64,000 bases of DNA from CAZHBA01 sp964530225. Its GTDB lineage: Bacteria; Pseudomonadota; Alphaproteobacteria; UBA6615. Each line of letters starts with the position of its first letter. Within the stretch, counting starts at the first letter, position 1. The DNA is taken from contig CAZHBA010000104.1 of NCBI GenBank assembly GCA_964530225.1, forward strand, positions 32,096 through 96,095, read 5' to 3'. The notes under the pieces were generated by a model. That model did not search any database, was not told the DNA's origin, and worked only from the letters and a program-made list of their open reading frames with translations. Made by a program: the position numbers and the translations under genes. This document shows, one piece after another, positions 34,771 through 43,955 of this stretch.

Positions 34771-35958
34771 TCAAACATCACTGAGTGGCGTATCCTGGAA
34801 AAATTTTTGACGTGGCAAATCCCACATCTTGGATTGGGAAAGAATGTCTGTAAACCGCCGGCCGGAATCACCGTCACCAAATTCGATGGCGGCGTCGACG
34901 CGGTCAGGCAGGGACTGGATGGCCACAAGAATTTCTTCCTTTTTTGCCTCTACGTGAGCAATTGAAGGGCAGAAACTACGATTTCTCTGTCGGGTTCCTA
35001 TGTTGATGCTGGGTACACCAAACACCGGAGCTTCGCGGACACCAGAACTGGAATTTCCAATAATGAAGCGTGCATTTTTCATCAGGGTGAGAAAATATTT
35101 GAAACGGATAGAGGGATAAAGAACGACATTATCTTTTGCCGCAAATCGCTCGAGTGTTTCAACGAGGGTTTCTGCACCGATATCATTGTTAGGCCGTATG
35201 GCAATAACATTGCCGCCATGTTCGTCTAGTGCCGATAGGACCTCCTCGAACTGCTGCCCAATATTTCCGGTCTCGGTCGTAACCGGATGGAACAACAGAA
35301 TAGAATAATTCGTGAAGGACAAATCGTAGTGTTGTTGAACCTCCGAAAGCGAGGGCAGGTTTTCACTTTTCATCAGATCGACTTCGGGAGAACCAATCAC
35401 GAAAATGGTTTGTTCTGCTTCACCCAGCTGCAAAATTCTCGTCCGGGAATCCCGATTGGCTACAAAATGAATGTGGGAAAATTTGGTCACCGCATGTCGA
35501 ATTGACTCGTCGATGGTTCCGGAGACTTCGCCACCTTCGATATGCGCCACCCGCGTATTATTCATAGCGCCGGCAATAGCTCCCGCCAGGGTTTCGACCC
35601 GGTCTCCATGAACTACAAGCATGTCCGGTTTCCGCTCATTCAGGTAATGGCTCATGGGGACAATGGTGTTGGCCAGAACGACATCCATTTTTGACGACGT
35701 CGATGATTCCTGATTGAAAATCGGGAAGACCACCTTGTGCCCCGATTTATGAATTTCATTTATAGTATAACCGTGGCTCTCCAGCATGTGCATACCGGTG
35801 GCGATAATCTCGATTTCAAAGCTTTCAGTCGCCTCAAGGCTCTCAATCAAGGTTTGCATCTTGCCGTAGTCGGCACGGGTTCCCGTAAGGAACGCCACTC
35901 TCTTTACACGGTCTGGCTGCTCACTAGTCACTGACACAATTCCAGGATAATTGTTCAT
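34771..35958 (-). CDS. neuC: UDP-N-acetylglucosamine 2-epimerase (hydrolysing), NeuC/LegG type
   Basis: This GT-B-like protein has the N-terminal VAFLTGTRADYGKMQTLIE and the body motifs PDMLVVHGDRVETLAGAIAG, VAHIEGGEVSGTIDESIRHAVTK, and the C-terminal IIGNSSSGVREAPVFGVPSINIGTRQ. The family releases ManNAc from UDP-GlcNAc (NeuC) or the 6-deoxy diacetamido analogue (LegG). The start is uncertain: ATG at 35958 overlaps neuB by 35 bp, and GTG at 35931 would give an 8-bp overlap. It is followed by the sulfotransferase gene and preceded by neuB, so neuA, neuB and neuC form one unit. Confidence 0.9.
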   Translation of the reverse strand: MNNYPGIVSVTSEQPDRVKRVAFLTGTRADYGKMQTLIESLEATESFEIEIIATGMHMLESHGYTINEIHKSGHKVVFPIFNQESSTSSKMDVVLANTIVPMSHYLNERKPDMLVVHGDRVETLAGAIAGAMNNTRVAHIEGGEVSGTIDESIRHAVTKFSHIHFVANRDSRTRILQLGEAEQTIFVIGSPEVDLMKSENLPSLSEVQQHYDLSFTNYSILLFHPVTTETGNIGQQFEEVLSALDEHGGNVIAIRPNNDIGAETLVETLERFAAKDNVVLYPSIRFKYFLTLMKNARFIIGNSSSGVREAPVFGVPSINIGTRQRNRSFCPSIAHVEAKKEEILVAIQSLPDRVDAAIEFGDGDSGRRFTDILSQSKMWDLPRQKFFQDTPLSDV

Positions 35959-36973
35959 GTTCTTCAAGATCGCGCGTGGCGGTCTTTCCCACAACGGCCT
36001 CGTATTCATTTGCCAGAATTTCACCTGTCCCTGGACGCTTTACCCAGACGTTTTCACGCGTGAATTTATCGCCTTTGGTAATTGCCCTTGTTGCGACGAC
36101 ACAGGCATAAGCGAACGCAATCGTCGGAGCTTCGTCTTCGAGAATATCCTTGGAGCCACCCCGCGCTTCAAATATCGCCCGGCTCCCCTTGACCAGGTCT
36201 GCAAGCTCAGGAGGCGACATTGAAATCGAAATGTCGGGGCCCGGCCATGACTTGTCTGAAGTGAAATGACGCTCAACAGCAACGGCCCCCAAAGCCACGG
36301 CGGCCAGCGCAGCATAATTATCCAGAGTATGATCGCTTAACCCAATCATTTCAGTTTGAAACCGGTTCTTCATATCCTGCATGGCGCCCAGCCTGACAGC
36401 CGAATAGGGCGTTGGATAAATGGACGTACAATGCAAAAGTAGAAGCGGTATATCGGCGGCGCGGATTATATCCACCGAGCGTTCAATGGAAGCGAGGTCG
36501 TTCATGCCGGTACTGAGAATAACCGGCCTTCCGAATGACGCTATATGTTCGACAAGGGGATAGTTATTGCATTCTCCAGAACCGATCTTATACGCCCCGA
36601 CATTCATTCCCCTGAGTTCATCGGCAGCCGCGCGGGAAAATGGCGTAGACAAATAGACCATACCCTTTTCTTCGGTATATCGCTTGAGCAAAATATCTTC
36701 GTCCAGGGTTAATGCGCAGCGCCCCATGATGTCCCAGATGCTTTCCTTGGCATTGCCTGGAATGACCTCGTTGGGGATCATTTCATCTTCAATAACATGG
36801 CGTTGAAATTTGACGCATTCACAGCCTGTAGCCGCCGCGTCATCGATCATCTGGTGAGCTTTCTCTATCGAACCCTCGTGATTGATGCCGATCTCGGCAA
36901 TGATCAACGGCAGCTGATTCGACCCAACCTCACGGTCGCCGAGAAAAAAGGGTTTATCTGTATTTACAGTCAT
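35924..36973 (-). CDS. neuB: NeuB-family sialic/nonulosonic acid synthase
   Basis: A 349-residue PEP-dependent synthase. Motifs: LIIAEIGINHEGSIEKAHQMID, CVKFQRHVIEDEMIP, AYKIGSGECNNYPLVEH, PVILSTGMND, SIYPTPYSAVRLGAM and IGLSDHTLDNY. A SAF domain at the C-terminus includes WVKRPGTGEI. Its ATG overlaps the neuA stop (ATGA). Together with neuC and neuA it can form CMP-Neu5Ac or CMP-legionaminate, depending on the substrate released by NeuC. The N-terminal motif is nearly identical to that of the synthase at 26.1 kb, so the two are probably relatives within the same subfamily. Confidence 0.92.
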   Translation of the reverse strand: MTVNTDKPFFLGDREVGSNQLPLIIAEIGINHEGSIEKAHQMIDDAAATGCECVKFQRHVIEDEMIPNEVIPGNAKESIWDIMGRCALTLDEDILLKRYTEEKGMVYLSTPFSRAAADELRGMNVGAYKIGSGECNNYPLVEHIASFGRPVILSTGMNDLASIERSVDIIRAADIPLLLLHCTSIYPTPYSAVRLGAMQDMKNRFQTEMIGLSDHTLDNYAALAAVALGAVAVERHFTSDKSWPGPDISISMSPPELADLVKGSRAIFEARGGSKDILEDEAPTIAFAYACVVATRAITKGDKFTRENVWVKRPGTGEILANEYEAVVGKTATRDLEEHEQLSWNCVSD

Positions 36974-37710
36974 GGGTTCTTGTCCAGAAACGGAAGTTTT
37001 ACGTATCCCCCGATCAGCAAGAATTCTCCCAGAGGAAATTCTAGCGGGCCATCGGCATCGAATCCCCAAATGGTGTCAACTAGAATTGGCAGGGACGGGT
37101 TTGCAAATACGAAGTCCTGTTCGAGGCAAGGTAGGGCGCGCAATACGATTACGTTTCCAAAAAGAAAGTGCTTTTGCTTTTTCTGTTTATTGTAGTTTTC
37201 GCGGATCAACTCCGGTTCCGAAAAACGCACATACCCTTCTTCTATCACCCGTTGGTTCATTGCGTGGAGTTGATGCGGGCAATCGGTCACAGTCTGCGAC
37301 GACCCCGCCTGAGAGTCTTTCTTCAAGACCGCAATGCAGTCGGTTATATGCTGCGGCAGTATGAACGGCGACGTCGGCTGAAGAAAGGCGATGTATTCCG
37401 GGATCACCCCCTCGCGGTCCTGTACCGTTTCCAGAAAATCGCGAAACACATCCATGACAGGGGTCATGTCACCGCCCAAGGCGTCCGGACGACCAATTGT
37501 TTCGATTTGCAGTTTCTCGCAATTTTCTCTGATTTCCCTGGAGTCGGTGCTACAAATTATTCGTGTGACGTCAGAACATGCCTTCGCTGCCAGTACACAG
37601 TAATCCATCAACGGCCGGCCAGCGAAAGGATGGATGTTTTTCAACGGGATGCTCTTGGAGCCGCCACGGGCGGGGACAAACCCCCAACACTCGCCTTTTT
37701 TGACATTCAT
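36970..37710 (-). CDS. neuA: Acylneuraminate cytidylyltransferase (first copy)
   Basis: A 246-residue CMP-nonulosonate synthetase. The N-terminal nucleotide loop is FVPARGGSKSIPLKNIHPFAG, followed by ICSTDSREI, IAFLQPTSPFILPQ, and a GT-A-like C-terminal half. It activates the NeuB product with CTP. Its stop is tied to the neuB start (ATGA). The gene is AT-rich compared with the window flanks. The sequence directly upstream encodes a GT-B-like protein that is the obvious candidate to use the CMP sugar. Confidence 0.9.
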   Translation of the reverse strand: MNVKKGECWGFVPARGGSKSIPLKNIHPFAGRPLMDYCVLAAKACSDVTRIICSTDSREIRENCEKLQIETIGRPDALGGDMTPVMDVFRDFLETVQDREGVIPEYIAFLQPTSPFILPQHITDCIAVLKKDSQAGSSQTVTDCPHQLHAMNQRVIEEGYVRFSEPELIRENYNKQKKQKHFLFGNVIVLRALPCLEQDFVFANPSLPILVDTIWGFDADGPLEFPLGEFLLIGGYVKLPFLDKNP

Positions 37711-37750
37711 AAGATCGCGCCCGCTTTAACTGAAAAAATTCGTCTGAGCA

Positions 37751-39115
37751 TCATGGTCTTGCTTCCTGAACAAGATGCTCAATCCGGTCACAATAGGTAC
37801 CGGTTGCTGAACTGGTAATACTGGAAACGTATTTTTCGAAAATCGCTCGTCTTTGCAACCCAACTTCATCAGGCACGACAGGGTTCCTCAAACAATCAAG
37901 ATAAAGATTTTTCAGCGCGACCCTGTCTTCCGCGATATCGAAAAGATCAAACTCATCCTCCAGCATAATATTGCCTTTATATGCCGGCGCCCTCATCTCT
38001 TTCGTAAACGGGATAATGACGCGTTTGTTCGCAATGGCGGCCTCAAGGAGCACGGTTGAGCCATAGCCACAAACAACTGTGGACTGAAGAATAAGTCTTT
38101 GTGAATCGGCATCGGGTTCGATCGTCAAGTTTGGCAACTCGTCAAGATCAAAATTGGCTAAGGTCAGGGTCTCGACAATTCTAGTTTTCCAAGACCCTCC
38201 CCATTTTGGCTTAATAACAAACCGCACCTCCGGATTTTCAGAAGCCAGCTCGGCAACGACCACGTGACACATGTCGAATGTCTCAAAAAAGCCGATCTCC
38301 CTTGATGCGGGAAACGGTTGGGGACCACCAAAAAGAAGACCAAGCCCAACACCGGGAGCGAAAGAAAAAAACGTCACCAGGGGCGGGACTTCCCGATCAA
38401 CGATGTGGTTTTCGATTGAGTCGATGTAGTCATCCATCCTCATGCAACCGAGGGCCTCGACATTTGCGGGAGCTACGTATCCGGATGCGCAGAATGCCCG
38501 CTGAACCAATGGATTATGGACAATGAGGTGCGTCCCGTGAAATTTGCCAAGCGAGGAGGACCAATCCACAAATCTCTTCTGCAATGCACTGCTAACGACC
38601 AAGTTTTCCTTATGCAATGTCACCGCCGGTGTGCCAATCTCATGAGAAATTGCGGCCCAATCGTAATCCTGCGGATAATCAACGCAGGCATTAACAACGC
38701 AATCAACACGTAACGCCTTAAACAGATTCGGCAGGAAATTTCGGAGGAAATTTCGGTACTGCTTCTGGCCATGTTCAAAGCGTTCGTCTTCATAAGGACG
38801 AAATACCGTCCTGCGTTCGACACCCCTTGGATAGAACTGACTGTACATAATACCCAGCCATTTGAATCTAAGGGCCAGGACCCTGAATCTGCCAGTACTA
38901 GACAGCAGTTCCAGGTCTTGTCTGAAGCGGTCGCTAGTCAGAGCTAGAATTGTTATCTGTGGGTCGCCAGGAGACTTAATCTCTTCAATAATTCGGCGGA
39001 AAAGCAAAACCACTGGCCAGGAAACGCCAAGGCGTACCAACACACGGAATAGCAGCTTCAGCGGCAAACGGAAAAAACCAACGTCGGTCGCTAAAGAAAT
39101 CAGTCGGTCTCGCAT
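37751..39115 (-). CDS. Putative GT-B-like transferase paired with neuA (first of two related genes)
   Basis: This 454-residue protein has no family I can name. Its C-terminal half resembles capsule/polysialyltransferase-like GT-B folds: VRFVIKPKWGGSW, SQRLILQSTVVCGYGSTVLLEAA and IANKRVIIPFTKE. An N-terminal hydrophobic region (residues about 15-45) may bind the membrane. It shares with the protein at 39.9-41.3 kb the segments GCMRMD, IKPK and RRAIFEKYVS, so the two are paralogues. Each lies next to a cytidylyltransferase gene. It is therefore a good candidate for a nonulosonic acid transferase. Confidence 0.65.
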   Translation of the reverse strand: MRDRLISLATDVGFFRLPLKLLFRVLVRLGVSWPVVLLFRRIIEEIKSPGDPQITILALTSDRFRQDLELLSSTGRFRVLALRFKWLGIMYSQFYPRGVERRTVFRPYEDERFEHGQKQYRNFLRNFLPNLFKALRVDCVVNACVDYPQDYDWAAISHEIGTPAVTLHKENLVVSSALQKRFVDWSSSLGKFHGTHLIVHNPLVQRAFCASGYVAPANVEALGCMRMDDYIDSIENHIVDREVPPLVTFFSFAPGVGLGLLFGGPQPFPASREIGFFETFDMCHVVVAELASENPEVRFVIKPKWGGSWKTRIVETLTLANFDLDELPNLTIEPDADSQRLILQSTVVCGYGSTVLLEAAIANKRVIIPFTKEMRAPAYKGNIMLEDEFDLFDIAEDRVALKNLYLDCLRNPVVPDEVGLQRRAIFEKYVSSITSSATGTYCDRIEHLVQEARP

Positions 39116-39143
39116 AACGTCCAGTTTTGTAGATCACTCAAGA

Positions 39144-39878
39144 TTAGTGGCCCCGCTCGACAATATCTGACAGTTTCCACAACCCTAGACACTTTCCTTT
39201 GTGCCGTTCGTGGCTATTGTCCAGCTCTTCATCGATAATTTTTAGCGGCTCCGGGAAATTGAATGGTGGCAAAGTCATGTTCAATGGCCGCCACATGCCC
39301 GTAACAATGTCTTCATTCTTCTCGATCGGTGGGAATGTTGTTGCCAGCAAATAGGTGGAATCACTGCAGACAAAATTTTTAATTGCCGCCTTGATGTCCC
39401 TGTTCGACAAATGAACCAGTGCATCCCTACACAGCAGGAGGTCTCCGGTTGGCGGCACTGTTTGGCAGAAGTCCATTACCAGAAATTCTCGATTATTGTT
39501 CCCGAACTTCTCGCGATTAGCTTCAATCAGGGGCTCAACAATATCGCATCCAATATAGCGACAATCCTGGATATCAATATCCTGCATCCAGAAAAAGTCG
39601 CCACAGGGCACATCGAGAAGGGTTTTAATATCGAGCTCTGCCAAGATTGCAGGCAAAGTTTCCCGTATAGCTCTTGGCCCATTCAGACCAGACCCAGCAC
39701 CAGAGCGTGAATGCGTGTTGCTCCATCGATTGGTGTGAAAATACTCCGAGAAAATTACCTGACGATCCATTGACGCCAGGCGACGCCTTCTGAGCTTCCT
39801 CAGAAGGCGAGCCTTCAACATTGCAAGCCGGGAAATTGGTGGAAACGCCCAAACTAATTTCTGTCGGATAGTTGTCAT
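39144..39878 (-). CDS. Class I SAM-dependent methyltransferase
   Basis: A 244-residue methyltransferase. It has the SAM motif IKTLLDVPCGDFFWMQDID, the acidic residue after strand 2 (YIGCDIVEPLIEANR), and LLLCRDALVHLSNRDIKAAIKNF, a pattern seen in carbohydrate-cluster N- or O-methyltransferases. The first 60 residues are basic and include a short amphipathic stretch. It lies between the two GT-B-like paralogues, all leftward, so it probably modifies the same glycan. The substrate is unknown. Confidence 0.8.
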   Translation of the reverse strand: MTTIRQKLVWAFPPISRLAMLKARLLRKLRRRRLASMDRQVIFSEYFHTNRWSNTHSRSGAGSGLNGPRAIRETLPAILAELDIKTLLDVPCGDFFWMQDIDIQDCRYIGCDIVEPLIEANREKFGNNNREFLVMDFCQTVPPTGDLLLCRDALVHLSNRDIKAAIKNFVCSDSTYLLATTFPPIEKNEDIVTGMWRPLNMTLPPFNFPEPLKIIDEELDNSHERHKGKCLGLWKLSDIVERGH

Positions 39879-39929
39879 GCCGGTTCAATTCGGTTTTTCC
39901 ATGGATTGGGCATCAACAAGCCCGTGAAC

Positions 39930-41279
39930 CTAAACGGAAACAGCCTCCACTCTGGCACCCTGCATTAAATCGATTGTTTGCTGCCTTTCTCGGGACAGCT
40001 TGCGGAAAAAGTCGACATAACGCCGTACGGCGTTGCCGTCCAAGGCAGTAACGTATTTTTCAAACACGGCACGCCGACCCGGCATCAACTCGTTATCCAC
40101 CAACGGATTTTCCATACGCAGCGACAGCAATCTTTCGAGCGCCTGTCCGTCCTTGGCGACGTCAAAATACTGGTGGGCGTCGCGGAAGCGGACGGTCCCG
40201 CGGATCGATTGCTGGTCGAACACCGTGAAAACCGGCACGATAACCGGTTTCCCAGCGACACCGGCTTCCAGCAGCGTCGTCGTGTTCATGCCAAGAATGA
40301 CATCACTGACCCGGATCGCTTCATGCGCGTCGAGCTGGGCGTTGAACTCCACATTCCCAACCTGCTCCAAATTCAGTCCGGATCCGACCAGCGCCTTTTC
40401 GACTACGGCCCGCTCATAATTAAGCTGCTTTAGCTTGGGTTTAATGATGAGCCGGTAATTCGGATTGCGAGCGAAAAACCTGATGAGTGAGCAGTAGAGT
40501 TCTTGAAAATAGGCGTCCGTCTCTTCGGGGCTGGCAACATGTTGAGCGGTCGTGAAGAAGGTCGCGGTCCCTCCATTCGGGGTTTGGTTAAATGCGCCGG
40601 CTTCGATTTCGCGCAAAAAACTATCCATCCGCATACACCCCATCGCCCATGTCTGATCATCGCGCGAATACCCCTCCGCAACGCAAAAATCCCGTGCCGA
40701 GGTGGTGTGAACCAGGAAGTGGTCGCCCTGAAAACGGCCTAACCTTTCGAAGAAAATCCGCATTTGGCTCTTAATTTTATTCGATGAAGTTAACAAGCCC
40801 TCGCGGAAAATCGTACAATAGGGCACGTTCAGGGCCATCGTAGCGCGGCCTAAATCAATATCCGCCGGCGTGCGGATGTGAAACGAGATCACGCTATCGC
40901 AGGGCCGTAATCGGAAATAACTTTGCAGCACCCGTCCGTAGAACTTTATTAGCCTCTGTTTGGCTTTCTCGAAGCGGCTACCGGGAGCGGGGTTCATCAC
41001 GTCACGATTACGGAACCGGGATCCGTAGAAGGCAAGAACCAACGCGGTTTGCCACCAGACCGGAAACAGATAAACCTCTACCTCGCCACTGTCGGCAAGC
41101 GCCTCAAGATCGCCACGGAATCCAAAATGCGACAAGGCGAGAATCCGCAAAGGCTCCGGCGAACGCATGGGAACGGAACTGGGCTTACGTACAGTACGCC
41201 AAGCAAGAAAGCGCGCCCAAACCAGCGCGGGTAACAAAGTCACGGCGAGACGCAAGACAAATCGAAGAATTAATGTCAT
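39930..41279 (-). CDS. Putative GT-B-like transferase paired with neuA (second of two related genes)
   Basis: The ATG at 41279 overlaps the stop of the second neuA gene (ATGA) and gives a 449-residue protein, close in length to its 454-residue paralogue. An N-terminal hydrophobic segment (LILRFVLRLAVTLLPALVWA) may anchor it to the membrane. Shared motifs are WAMGCMRMD, NPNYRLIIKPKLKQ, DVILGMNTTTLLEAGVAGKP and RRAVFEKYVTALDG. The translational coupling to neuA makes it a strong candidate to use that CMP sugar, but this is inference. No characterised family was recognised. Confidence 0.65.
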   Translation of the reverse strand: MTLILRFVLRLAVTLLPALVWARFLAWRTVRKPSSVPMRSPEPLRILALSHFGFRGDLEALADSGEVEVYLFPVWWQTALVLAFYGSRFRNRDVMNPAPGSRFEKAKQRLIKFYGRVLQSYFRLRPCDSVISFHIRTPADIDLGRATMALNVPYCTIFREGLLTSSNKIKSQMRIFFERLGRFQGDHFLVHTTSARDFCVAEGYSRDDQTWAMGCMRMDSFLREIEAGAFNQTPNGGTATFFTTAQHVASPEETDAYFQELYCSLIRFFARNPNYRLIIKPKLKQLNYERAVVEKALVGSGLNLEQVGNVEFNAQLDAHEAIRVSDVILGMNTTTLLEAGVAGKPVIVPVFTVFDQQSIRGTVRFRDAHQYFDVAKDGQALERLLSLRMENPLVDNELMPGRRAVFEKYVTALDGNAVRRYVDFFRKLSRERQQTIDLMQGARVEAVSV

Positions 41280-41998
41280 CGCGACGGGCCAGTTGATGTT
41301 TCTTGCGATAGAAAGAATTCGGCCAACAACAGATCGAACGCCGTATCGATATTGGCCTGCACGCCTTCCAGAATTACGGCCCCGGCCCGGTTCCCCAGAA
41401 GCGATCTCTGCTCGGCCAGGCATTCCCGAGTGAAAACATATGCTACGCCGTTACGATGATAGATCGGCACGAGCTGCTGACGGGCGATAATGGTTGCACC
41501 GTCAGGATCGTAGTAGCCGAGACCCGATTCCGAGACCACAAGCTGCTTGAGAGGGTGCGCTTTTGAATCCGTTTCAGAAACGGTCCAGACGGCGTCGAGC
41601 TCTTCCTCGACGAGCTTTCGTACGGCGGACGTTACGTCCTCGGCCTGCCGCAAGGGCGAGGTCGGCTGCAACATGACGACAATGTCGTATCGTTTACCGT
41701 CAAGTTGCTCCATGCTTTGCAGGGCGTGCATAAGCACGTCGACGTCGCCGATCCGGTCGCCGGAAAGGAATTCTGGCCGGCGGAAGGGCGCGGCAATGCC
41801 GGCCGCCTCAGCGACCCGAGCAATCTCCTCGTGATCGGTGGAAACCACCGCGCAATCAACCCAGGAGAGCTCGCGTAGTACGTCGCCCACCCGGGCGACC
41901 AGCGGCTTGCCACCAATCTCCCGGAGATTTTTCAAGGGAATACCCTTGCTTCCGCCACGCGCCGGAACAACCACAAGACAAGTTTTGCCGGCAAACAT
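41276..41998 (-). CDS. neuA: Acylneuraminate cytidylyltransferase (second copy)
   Basis: A 240-residue NeuA-family protein starting CLVVVPARGGSKGIPLKNLREIGG, with VVSTDHEEI and MLQPTSPLRQAEDVTSAV. It is clearly related to, but not a close copy of, the neuA at 37.0 kb. It has no synthase gene beside it on this strand; the nearest free synthase is the NeuB-cupin fusion at 46.5 kb, which lacks its own cytidylyltransferase. The two may therefore serve one pathway. It is coupled to the GT-B-like gene downstream by ATGA. Confidence 0.88.
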   Translation of the reverse strand: MFAGKTCLVVVPARGGSKGIPLKNLREIGGKPLVARVGDVLRELSWVDCAVVSTDHEEIARVAEAAGIAAPFRRPEFLSGDRIGDVDVLMHALQSMEQLDGKRYDIVVMLQPTSPLRQAEDVTSAVRKLVEEELDAVWTVSETDSKAHPLKQLVVSESGLGYYDPDGATIIARQQLVPIYHRNGVAYVFTRECLAEQRSLLGNRAGAVILEGVQANIDTAFDLLLAEFFLSQETSTGPSR

Positions 41999-42004
41999 TT
42001 CTCG

Positions 42005-43858
42005 TCAGTTTCCGGTCGTGCCGCTTAATGGTGAGGCCTTCCAGATTTCCGTGGACTCGGCGTTCACAAAAGCCTTCACCGCGCCGTCCTCGATATGGAT
42101 CACAACATCGGCGATGTTTGCTAAAGCAGGCCTGTGCGTGATCGACACCACTGTAACTTGTGGCGTCAAAGAACGTACGGTCTGAGCGATTTCCTGCTCT
42201 GTTCGGCTGTCTAGAGCGCTGGTGGCTTCATCAAGAATAAGCAGTTGCGGCCGACGCACCAAGGCGCGGGCGATACAGATACGCTGACGTTCTCCGCCGG
42301 AAAGAGTTACACCGCGTTCACCTACCTGGGCGTCCATCCCGCGGCTAAGCCTAGATATAAAATCTTCGGCTCCGGCGCGATAAGCAGCATCAGCGATTTC
42401 GTCATCCAAATAAATGTCATCGCCCATGGTTATGTTATCGCGGATAGTTCCATTGAACAGAAACACGTCTTGCGGAACATAGCCGATGGATCGGCGCCAC
42501 GCGTGCAGCTTGAGCTCCTCGAGCGGCGTATCGTCGATCAGGATTTGGCCTTCCTGCGGCTGAACTAAACCGACTAGCAGATCGGCAAGCGTCGTTTTGC
42601 CAGCACCAGAACCTCCCAGCAGACACACGAACTCGCCAGCGCAAATCCGCAGGTCCATATTCTTGATGATAGGAGCGGTTGGCGCCTCGGCCTCGGATGA
42701 CTGAAAATATAGATCGCCAGCCTCTCCTCCGTCTGTGGAATAGGCGAAGCCAACACCCTCGAACCGAATATCACGATTGAATTCGACACCAGAGATATCG
42801 CCCATATCTCGCTCCTCATTGGCGCAGACATAGTCGAGCAAACCCCTTACATGGCGGTACGGCATTTCCGTCTGGGAAACCGACTGCCACTGCTTCTGAA
42901 AGCGCCCAACAGTCTCGAGCGACCGCAGAAACACAAATGCAATGGCTAGCAGAGCCTCAATCGAGGTGGGTTTAAACGTGGAAAAAACATAAATCACACC
43001 AATCAGTGCAACCGTTCGTATGACTTCCTGTGACGAACCAAGGGCCTTCTTAAGCAGCAATAACTTGATCATAACCTGGCGGAGCACCCGAATATCTTTG
43101 TGCAATATCGGCTGCAAGTGCGCCGCCATACCCATGGCCTTCAACGGTTTCATGCCCATCAAGCTGTCGATTAGACGCGTCGAAAAACTCGACATCAACA
43201 TGGTCAAACGACGGCTGTTGCGCTGGGTGCTGCCAATAAAGCGGGCCAACAGAAGCAACATTAAAGCGCCGACCGCGATGGCGCCGAGGGTAACTTCCCA
43301 GGAAATGATTAGTGCCGAAATCAGATAGGCAATGGCCTGTAGGGTCGTTGCGACAATGTCGGCAAACTGCGAATAAAGCTGGCCATAACTTTGTGAGGCA
43401 TTAGTAATCGCGTTGGAGAGTCGGCCAGTTGGCTGCCGCGTAAACACTTCCCAGCGTGCTTGGAGCAGGCCAGAAATTAAGTCGCGTCTTATTTCCTCGA
43501 CCGCTTGCGATTGCGCCACGCTAACCTGAATCTGAGCGACCAAAGTGGCGCCCACTTTGAGAACGATCACAACCAGGATGAATCCCAGAAGAGCCTCGAG
43601 CGTGAACGGTATCCCATACCTTTCGAAGGCGCTGACAAAGCCTTGAATGACCGGATGGGGTTCTGCCGCCATATCCGCACCCTCGAGAAACACCCCGATA
43701 GCCGGAAGCAACGCGAGGACTCCAATTCCATCCAGAATAGCGGAGATCAATAGAAAGGCGACCGATAGCGACATCTGCACCGGCCGCGTTCGAGCAACGC
43801 CAAATAATAGCGAGACACGGCCCGCCGTCGATATATTCTTGGAGCGTTTAACCGTCAT
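42005..43858 (-). CDS. ABC transporter, fused membrane and ATPase domains, MsbA/PglK-like
   Basis: A 617-residue half-transporter. The first about 320 residues carry six membrane segments (for example LLISAILDGIGVLALLPAI and ALLGFILVVIVLKVGATL). The ATPase domain follows with Walker A LLGGSGAGKTTLADLLVGL, the signature LSGGERQRICIARAL and Walker B LLILDEATSALDS. In this setting it probably flips a lipid-linked glycan, as PglK does in Campylobacter, or exports a lipid. No separate Wzx-type flippase was seen in the window, which supports that idea. Confidence 0.88.
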   Translation of the reverse strand: MTVKRSKNISTAGRVSLLFGVARTRPVQMSLSVAFLLISAILDGIGVLALLPAIGVFLEGADMAAEPHPVIQGFVSAFERYGIPFTLEALLGFILVVIVLKVGATLVAQIQVSVAQSQAVEEIRRDLISGLLQARWEVFTRQPTGRLSNAITNASQSYGQLYSQFADIVATTLQAIAYLISALIISWEVTLGAIAVGALMLLLLARFIGSTQRNSRRLTMLMSSFSTRLIDSLMGMKPLKAMGMAAHLQPILHKDIRVLRQVMIKLLLLKKALGSSQEVIRTVALIGVIYVFSTFKPTSIEALLAIAFVFLRSLETVGRFQKQWQSVSQTEMPYRHVRGLLDYVCANEERDMGDISGVEFNRDIRFEGVGFAYSTDGGEAGDLYFQSSEAEAPTAPIIKNMDLRICAGEFVCLLGGSGAGKTTLADLLVGLVQPQEGQILIDDTPLEELKLHAWRRSIGYVPQDVFLFNGTIRDNITMGDDIYLDDEIADAAYRAGAEDFISRLSRGMDAQVGERGVTLSGGERQRICIARALVRRPQLLILDEATSALDSRTEQEIAQTVRSLTPQVTVVSITHRPALANIADVVIHIEDGAVKAFVNAESTEIWKASPLSGTTGN

Positions 43859-43955
43859 GGTCGCCCTCGCGTTTGAGGCAACCCACCAAGAAGGATCCCG
43901 CGCACTAGCGCAGAACTAGTGGCAATGGGCGAACGTACCGTTTTTTTAAGGTTGT

